Source of the DNA: a candidate division Zixibacteria bacterium DG_27
GTDB lineage: Bacteria; Zixibacteria; MSB-5A5; DG-27
Length of the DNA stretch: 17,744 nt
Direction of reading: 5' to 3'
Assembly (NCBI GenBank): GCA_001302725.1
Contig: LIZU01000004.1
Location: 1 to 17,744 of the forward strand
The notes under the pieces were generated by a model. It was not told the origin of the DNA, made no database searches, and worked only from the letters and a program-made list of their open reading frames with translations. The translations under genes were made by a program, and so were the position numbers. Positions 13,958-17,744 of this stretch are shown in pieces; the stretch's first letter is position 1; every line of letters begins with the position of its first letter.

Positions 13958-13995
13958 CAAAAAAAGAATGCCAGTGCCGAAAGACACTGGCATTC
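13958..13995 (-). terminator. intrinsic terminator of the secreted protein gene
   Basis: GAATGCCAGTG (13966-13976) and CACTGGCATTC (13985-13995) form a perfect 11-bp stem with an 8-base loop. Reading the minus strand, the stem is followed by seven T residues (complement of the A-run 13959-13965). It begins 22 bases after the stop codon at 14017. Confidence 0.88.
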
Positions 13996-14016
13996 AACAT
14001 CCGCAGGTAAAAAGTC

Positions 14017-14964
14017 CTACTTCAGAATCGTCAGCTTCCTGACAGAGACGAAGTCCCCGGCGGTGAGCTTGTAATAGTAAATGCCGGTCGTAACCTCAGC
14101 CGCATTCCAGTTCACGGTCTTGTAACCGGCCTGCTCGTAACCGTTCACCAGGGTGGCCACCTTCTGCCCCACCAGGTTGTATACCTCCAGCGTCACCCGG
14201 GAGGCTCTGGGGAGCTCATAGCCGATGGCGGTGGAAGCGTTGAAGGGGTTGGGATAGCAGGGTCTCAAAGCGAAGCTGCTCGGCAGCTTGCTGCCCTCCT
14301 GCTCTTCAACACCCGTCGGGACCGCCAACATCACCGGGATGTGAATCGCGGGACTGGCGGAGTTGTTCAGGATAACGATGGTGTCGTCGTACACTTGCTT
14401 CTGGTCTTCAAGGGCATACAGCCAGATACAGAGAGTGTCCGTTTGCAGCTGCGGTATCGACCCTGCCATCGGGATGACCTTGATCCAGTCGGCATCTTCC
14501 TCTATGGTGAAATCGAACGTAGCCCAACCGCCGTTGTACATTACTCGCTCGAACAGAGAGCTGTCGCCCGGGTCAAGGGTGTCGGCAACCAGACTGCTAT
14601 CGAACTGCAGCAGATAGGGGCCTTTCAGTGCAAAGTCTGCCTGAAGACTGTCACCCATAAACTCCGGAGCGAAGAACTTGGTTTTTGCGACGTAACCTGT
14701 GGCCTTGGCCTCCACCACGAAGGTGTCCGTCAGAGTTATATCCATTTGAATCCAGTAGTAACCGTCTTGATCGGTGACGTCAGATCCGACGGTATCAAGT
14801 TGCGAGTAATTCCAAACGGTCAACTCCGCTCCCTCGATCCCGGATGCGGTTCGATAGTCCGTAACGTATCCGTAAACCCAGGCATCGTCTGCAATTGCAG
14901 CTGTCGAAAGGGAAAACAAAAACCCAAGTGCCAGAACTAAGCTTAAGTGAAAACTTCTTCTCAT
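14017..14964 (-). CDS. secreted protein with C-terminal sorting/FlgD-like domain
   Basis: This 315-residue protein has a signal peptide (basic MRRS, hydrophobic core to about residue 22, likely cut after A25 in AIA). Residues 29-113 look like a carboxypeptidase-regulatory beta-sandwich (VYGYVTDYRTASGIEGAELTV, then DQDGYYWI). Residues 115-215 resemble a BACON or similar Ig-like domain (DADWIKVIPMAGSIP...IHIPVML). After a short linker, 229-315 is a C-terminal module with CYPNPFNASTAIGYELP, the VTLEVYNLVGQKVATLVNG block and the final GIYYYKL...VRKLTILK, typical of the type IX (Por) sorting domain or its FlgD-like relatives in FCB-group bacteria. No catalytic site is visible; a cell-surface adhesin or carbohydrate-binding role is only a guess. 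GGAGG at 14971-14975 lies six bases before ATG. It has its own promoter and terminator. Confidence 0.87.
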   Translation of the reverse strand: MRRSFHLSLVLALGFLFSLSTAAIADDAWVYGYVTDYRTASGIEGAELTVWNYSQLDTVGSDVTDQDGYYWIQMDITLTDTFVVEAKATGYVAKTKFFAPEFMGDSLQADFALKGPYLLQFDSSLVADTLDPGDSSLFERVMYNGGWATFDFTIEEDADWIKVIPMAGSIPQLQTDTLCIWLYALEDQKQVYDDTIVILNNSASPAIHIPVMLAVPTGVEEQEGSKLPSSFALRPCYPNPFNASTAIGYELPRASRVTLEVYNLVGQKVATLVNGYEQAGYKTVNWNAAEVTTGIYYYKLTAGDFVSVRKLTILK

Positions 14965-14966
14965 TT

Positions 14967-15023
14967 CTAACCTCCAGAATAAGTCGGAAACGAACGGTTA
15001 AATTTGTCGGAACTGGTAAACAT
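14967..15023 (-). other. possible 18-codon leader ORF with extended Shine-Dalgarno
   Basis: On the minus strand AAAAGGAGGTGATG (15034-15021) is a near-complete complement of the 16S rRNA tail. Its ATG opens a frame of 18 codons (MFTSSDKFNRSFPTYSGG) that ends at TAG (14969-14967), two bases before the ATG of the secreted protein and across that gene's own GGAGG. The spacing from AGGAGG to ATG is only two bases, which is poor for initiation, so this may instead be a ribosome loading site. No homology is claimed. Confidence 0.25.
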
Positions 15024-15171
15024 CACCTCCTTTTAGACTACAGATTAAAAAGAGTTTCTTTGCTTTTTCTGTCCTTACGCTTTTTGTGAAAGAGCTACCA
15101 TCCTGGCAGATTGCAAGGTGGCACGAGAAAGCCAATGCCCCTTATCAGGCCTAAACTCCCTTCTCAAACTC

Positions 15172-15199
15172 AAAATAGCACAGTTTTCATAATTGTCAA
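15172..15199 (-). promoter_or_regulatory. sigma70-type promoter of the secreted protein gene
   Basis: On the minus strand TTGACA (15199-15194) and TATTTT (15177-15172) are 16 bases apart, with TG one base before the -10 (extended -10). A-rich sequence lies upstream of the -35. The start site would be near 15165, giving a leader of about 200 bases. Confidence 0.7.
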
Positions 15200-15257
15200 G
15201 ATTTTTTTGCCCCCCCGGAATCTACTTCTGCGAGGCTTCACCACCACGCTGAATTGA

Positions 15258-15277
15258 CATAGAAGTCGACTTCTGTG
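15258..15277. promoter_or_regulatory. palindrome upstream of the secreted protein promoter, possible operator
   Basis: CATAGAAGTC and GACTTCTGTG form a 20-base palindrome with one mismatch (14 central bases perfect). A copy of the half-site, ACTTCTGCG, lies at 15224-15232, 45 bases from ACTTCTGTG at 15269-15277. It is about 60 bases upstream of the -35 box and 25 bases after the phosphatase stop codon. It could be a regulator site or part of the phosphatase 3' end; no T-run follows. Confidence 0.35.
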
Positions 15278-15301
15278 ACCGTTCTACCCCGAGATCACTT
15301 C

Positions 15302-17035
15302 CTACGGCAGAACCTTAAGGGCCACCATGGTCAAATCGTCCAATTTGGCACTATCGCTGGTGAAATCTCGCACCTTTTCATACATCTCATTAAGCAAATC
15401 CCTTGCCGAAAGTTCGTAGCTTTGGTCTATGACCTCAACCAATCGATCCACCCCGAACTCCTCCCCCTCCGGGCTGAAAGCCTCCGTAACCCCATCGGTG
15501 TACAGAATTAGAACATCCCCCGAGAAGAGACTCAGTGGTCTCTCTTCGTACGTGGATGATTCCAAGACTCCCAGAGCGACTCCGCCCTCGGAAAGATACT
15601 CGATTGAACCGTTGGATCTGCGGAGGATCGGGGGATTGTGCCCGGCGTTGGAGAAGGTCAAAACCCGGTTTTTCGTGTCCAAAACCCCGTAAACGGCGGT
15701 AACATACATCTCCCTTTCGACGCTCTCGAAAAGGAGTCGATTCACCTTTTGAAAGATGGTGCGAATGGCGTAGTTGTTGAGTATTTCCGCCTTCAGGGAG
15801 GCTCTGAAGGCCGCCATTATCAGGGCCGCCGGGATTCCCTTCCCGGAGACGTCGGCGATTGCAACCCCGAGCTGATTCTCGACGATTTTGATGAAGTCGA
15901 AGAAATCCCCCCCCACCTCGGAGGAGGGGATATTCATGCCGGCGATGTCGAACCCCTTCGCCTGCGGGTCTCCTTTGGGCAGAAAGGTGGTCTGGATCTG
16001 TCTGGCGATGGACAACTCCTCCTCCAACCTCCTCTTCTCCAAAGCCTCCTCGTGGAGGCGAGCTCTCTCAATCGTGACCGCGGCCTGGGAGGCAAAGGCC
16101 TCCACAAGCTCCCGGCTATTCTCATCGTAAGCGTTTTTCTGGTCGGATTCCAAGTTGAAGACCCCGACGGTCTCCTCCCCGCTTTTGATGGGAACGGCTA
16201 TCTCTGAGGCCGTCTGCGGCCGGAGCCGGATGTAGCGCTCATCGGAGGCGACATCGGCTATCAGGACGGACCTAGCTGTCTTCGCCACCCACCCCACTAC
16301 CCCCTGTCCCACCTTGAGGTGGAGTTTTGATTCCATCTCCGGGTCCATACCTCTGGTGACAACGTTCTCAATCTCCTGGGTCTCGCTGTTTATCAGATAA
16401 ATCCCGACCGCATCGTATCTGACCACCCGGTAGAGGAGGTCAACGATCTGCTCTAAGATCTCATCCATCTCCAAATACATGGAGAGTTTCTTGCCGACCT
16501 CGAACAGGGTCACTTTTTCGAGAGTCTCCCGTTTGGCTTTTGCGATCAGGTGAGCGTTCTCCAGAGCAATTGCCATCTGATCGGCCAGGGCGGTCATAAC
16601 CTCCAGATCTTCGGGAGTGAATTTCCCGCCTCCCTTTTTGTTCAGAGCCTCGACCACTCCCAGGACAGTCCCAGTTCTCTTCAGGGGGACACAGAGAAGA
16701 GAGTGGGTTTTGAAGTGGGAGGCCTCGTCTACAACCGGGTAGAAGCGGTCATCGGTGCTGACGTCGTCAACGGTCACCGCCTCTCCAGAGTCGGCCACCC
16801 ATCCGGCCACCCCCTTTTTCAACTCCAGGTAGGTCTTCTCCAGCTTGGAGGCCCTCTCCCCTAAGGAGATGTAAAAGTCCAGCCGCTTGTTCTTGGAATC
16901 CAGAAGGATTATGGAGCTGGCCTCCGCCTCCACATACTCGGTGGTGATATCGAGCATATTCCTCAAGAGAGTGTCCAACTCCAAGGAGGAGTTGAGTATT
17001 TTGGCGGCGCGTATGAGAAGCTCAGATTTCTTCAT
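15302..17035 (-). CDS. GAF-GAF-PP2C (RsbU/SpoIIE-type) serine phosphatase
   Basis: This 577-residue cytoplasmic protein has two tandem GAF sensor domains at about 16-162 and 186-327, a helical linker at about 328-350 (EEELSIARQIQTTFLP, typical of RsbU-like proteins) and a PP2C/SpoIIE phosphatase domain at about 355-577. Metal-binding aspartates are in place: D377 in VGGDFFDF, D395 in ADVSGKGIPAAL, D514 in YTDGVTEA and D566/D567 in KLDDLTM. Both GAFs share the GVxGWVA...DV pattern, suggesting an internal duplication. Such proteins dephosphorylate STAS anti-sigma-factor antagonists in partner-switching stress or surface pathways; no STAS or HPK-type kinase gene is adjacent. No transmembrane segment is visible. 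The start has a weak ribosome site, and a promoter lies about 180 bases upstream. Confidence 0.94.
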   Translation of the reverse strand: MKKSELLIRAAKILNSSLELDTLLRNMLDITTEYVEAEASSIILLDSKNKRLDFYISLGERASKLEKTYLELKKGVAGWVADSGEAVTVDDVSTDDRFYPVVDEASHFKTHSLLCVPLKRTGTVLGVVEALNKKGGGKFTPEDLEVMTALADQMAIALENAHLIAKAKRETLEKVTLFEVGKKLSMYLEMDEILEQIVDLLYRVVRYDAVGIYLINSETQEIENVVTRGMDPEMESKLHLKVGQGVVGWVAKTARSVLIADVASDERYIRLRPQTASEIAVPIKSGEETVGVFNLESDQKNAYDENSRELVEAFASQAAVTIERARLHEEALEKRRLEEELSIARQIQTTFLPKGDPQAKGFDIAGMNIPSSEVGGDFFDFIKIVENQLGVAIADVSGKGIPAALIMAAFRASLKAEILNNYAIRTIFQKVNRLLFESVEREMYVTAVYGVLDTKNRVLTFSNAGHNPPILRRSNGSIEYLSEGGVALGVLESSTYEERPLSLFSGDVLILYTDGVTEAFSPEGEEFGVDRLVEVIDQSYELSARDLLNEMYEKVRDFTSDSAKLDDLTMVALKVLP

Positions 17036-17216
17036 AATACCGTATCAGCCTCTGGAAAGCAAACCTCCCGCCTCCGGAGTAAGCTCCCAGACAGGCCCCC
17101 GAAGACCGCGAAGTCGTCAGACCAAACCTTCGTCGTTGAAGAACTGGTGATCCTCTTAGCGGAGCCCATTCGGCATCCCAGCAGAGAACTGTTTCTCAGA
17201 CTCCCTTCGAAACGGG

Positions 17217-17245
17217 AAAATAGCTTCGTCGCCTTTATAAGTCAA
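17217..17245 (-). promoter_or_regulatory. sigma70-type promoter of the phosphatase gene
   Basis: On the minus strand TTGACT (17245-17240) and TATTTT (17222-17217) are separated by exactly 17 bases. The expected start near 17210 gives a leader of about 175 bases before the ATG at 17035. Confidence 0.6.
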
Positions 17246-17434
17246 GATTGATTTTATGGAAGTGAGCTGCCTCACAACTGCTCCTGAATTTAGAGAAAGG
17301 CGATAAATCGCCGCCACCTCTTCAGTGAGCTGGCCAAACCAGGAAGAAGTCGGGGGTCGAGATATCGTAGCCACGTGAGGTTGCCGAGATCGTCTCCGCC
17401 CCACGCCATCATCAGTCCCCCTGCGGGGATTCAA

Positions 17435-17469
17435 CCAAAAGAGCCCCGCAGAAGCTGACTGCGGGGCTC
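17435..17469 (-). terminator. terminator of groEL
   Basis: GAGCCCCGCAG (17441-17451) and CTGCGGGGCTC (17459-17469) form a perfect GC-rich 11-bp stem with a 7-base loop. Reading the minus strand it is followed by TTTTGG. It lies 55 bases after the groEL stop. The T-tract is short but the stem is very stable. Confidence 0.78.
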
Positions 17470-17484
17470 ATTGCTGGTGCCAAC

Positions 17485-17500
17485 CACACCTCCCGGTGTG
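17485..17500. repeat. hairpin between the groEL stop and its terminator
   Basis: CACACC and GGTGTG pair exactly around a 4-base loop. On the minus strand it lies in the groEL 3' untranslated region just before the terminator stem; it may stabilise the mRNA end. Confidence 0.4.
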
Positions 17501-17524
17501 CTCCGCCTACTGTTCGGTTTGCTT

Positions 17525-17744
17525 TTAATACATGTCGCCGTATCCGCCACCGGGCGGCATCGGAGGACTCTTCTCCTTTTCCGGCTTCTCAGTGACGATA
17601 CATTCGGTGGTGATGAGCAGGGAGGCGATTGAGGAGGCATTCTCCAGAGCGATTCTTGACACCTTGGTGGGGTCTATGACTCCGGAGGCCATAAGGTCCT
17701 CATACTGCCCCGTCTCGGCGTTGAAGCCGAAGCCGCCCTTCTCG
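17525..17744 (-). CDS. groL: chaperonin GroEL, C-terminal part (cut by window edge)
   Basis: Only the last 72 codons and the TAA stop are in the window; the 5' part lies beyond the right edge. The minus-strand translation runs GFGFNAETGQYEDLMASGVIDP, then TKVSRIALENASSIASLLITTE, then CIVTEKPEKEKSSPP and ends MPPGGGYGDMY. This matches the GroEL apical-to-equatorial end (FNA...DPTKVTR...SVA...ITTE) that closes the ATP-binding equatorial domain, followed by the flexible Gly-rich tail, here proline/glycine-rich with a Tyr-Gly-Asp-Met-Tyr end in place of the GGM repeats. GroEL is the essential 14-mer chaperonin. Nothing follows it in its operon: a terminator begins 55 bases downstream, so any groES must be upstream. 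Confidence 0.97.
   Translation of the reverse strand, partial: EKGGFGFNAETGQYEDLMASGVIDPTKVSRIALENASSIASLLITTECIVTEKPEKEKSPPMPPGGGYGDMY

Larger units (their letters stand above)
13703..14016. other. 314-base intergenic region between xerD and the secreted protein gene
   Basis: No gene is supported here. It holds the xerD promoter (13732-13760, minus), the intrinsic terminator of the secreted protein gene (13958-13995, minus) and, between them, two hairpins: GGCAACC/GGTTGCC at 13818-13833 and CCCGGACC/GGTTCGGG near 13832-13852 with a G-T pair. An open frame spans the stretch on the + strand but runs through the terminator. Confidence 0.7.
14965..15301. other. 337-base intergenic region with long leader of the secreted protein gene
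   Basis: No protein gene beyond a possible tiny leader ORF is supported. It contains, read on the minus strand, a palindrome at 15258-15277, the promoter at 15172-15199, an untranslated leader of about 200 bases, an extended Shine-Dalgarno at 15021-15034 and the gene's own Shine-Dalgarno. I could not assign the leader to a known riboswitch class. Confidence 0.6.
17036..17524. other. 489-base intergenic region between phosphatase gene and groEL
   Basis: No gene is convincingly supported. It contains the phosphatase promoter (17217-17245, minus), the groEL terminator (17435-17469, minus), hairpins at 17485-17500 and 17299-17312 (GGCGAT/ATCGCC), and GC-rich sequence. A 92-codon minus-strand frame at 17156-17434 has some protein-like text in its middle (IYRLSLNSGAVVRQLTS) but an arginine-rich start, no ribosome site, and the promoter lies inside it; a decayed gene remnant cannot be excluded. 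Confidence 0.55.

Noticed and set aside
13790..14074. 94-codon + strand frame
   Set aside because: It runs through the intrinsic terminator and into the 3' end of the opposite gene; composition is explained by GC-rich hairpins.
14341..14940. 199-codon + strand open frame
   Set aside because: It lies entirely antisense to the secreted protein, has no ribosome site, and its translation has no recognisable domain; the minus-strand gene has signal peptide, domains, promoter and terminator.
17156..17434. 92-codon minus-strand frame upstream of the phosphatase
   Set aside because: Arginine-rich start, no ribosome site, and it contains the best promoter for the phosphatase; the middle looks slightly protein-like, so a remnant is possible but not supported.

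Overview
The window looks like a chromosomal contig from a Gram-negative bacterium of the Fibrobacteres-Chlorobi-Bacteroidetes (FCB) superphylum or a nearby candidate phylum such as Zixibacteria. This placement is inference. It rests on a secreted protein with a PNPFN-type C-terminal domain of the Por-secretion/FlgD-like kind, together with a MenA-like prenyltransferase, a TatC, and generally GC-rich housekeeping genes. No rRNA, tRNA or CRISPR array was seen.

Layout. (1) Positions 1-1650 hold three short, visibly AT-richer genes on the + strand: a small membrane protein, a HEPN-domain protein with an RNPIAH motif, and a DUF3788 protein. The gaps between them share words and contain inverted repeats, so this is probably accessory DNA. 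(2) Positions 1767-5365 hold a branched-chain amino acid/acyl group: a leucine-dehydrogenase-family protein, phosphate butyryltransferase (ptb), branched-chain aminotransferase (ilvE) and ribose-5-phosphate isomerase B (rpiB). The group ends at a hairpin terminator. (3) Positions 5595-11841 hold a run of nine tightly spaced + strand genes: glyA, a thiamine-binding-like protein, cutA, a PPC/DUF296 protein, a SAM hydroxide adenosyltransferase, dCMP deaminase, an unusual nrdR, tatC and a UbiA/MenA prenyltransferase. (4) Positions 11838-13702 hold a minus-strand pair, xerD followed by a GGDDF protein, driven by a good sigma70-type promoter. (5) Positions 14017-17035 hold a minus-strand secreted sorting-domain protein and a GAF-GAF-PP2C (RsbU-like) phosphatase, each with its own promoter. 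(6) The right edge carries the 3' end of groEL (minus strand) and its terminator.

How the genes work together. The dehydrogenase-family protein, Ptb and IlvE all act around branched-chain 2-oxo acids and acyl-CoAs, but no acyl kinase or oxo-acid dehydrogenase is in view. GlyA (one-carbon units), dCMP deaminase (dUMP) and NrdR (control of ribonucleotide reductase) form a loose DNA-precursor theme within an otherwise mixed operon.

Most of the window is ordinary. The points most worth a second look are: an NrdR with two tandem ATP-cone domains instead of one; a leucine-dehydrogenase-family protein whose catalytic lysine (position 80) is glutamine; a SAM hydroxide adenosyltransferase whose conserved histidine is aspartate; the HEPN-containing cassette-like left end; and the long leader of the secreted protein, with an extended Shine-Dalgarno and a possible 18-codon leader ORF. 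No complete new multi-gene system can be demonstrated from this sequence alone.
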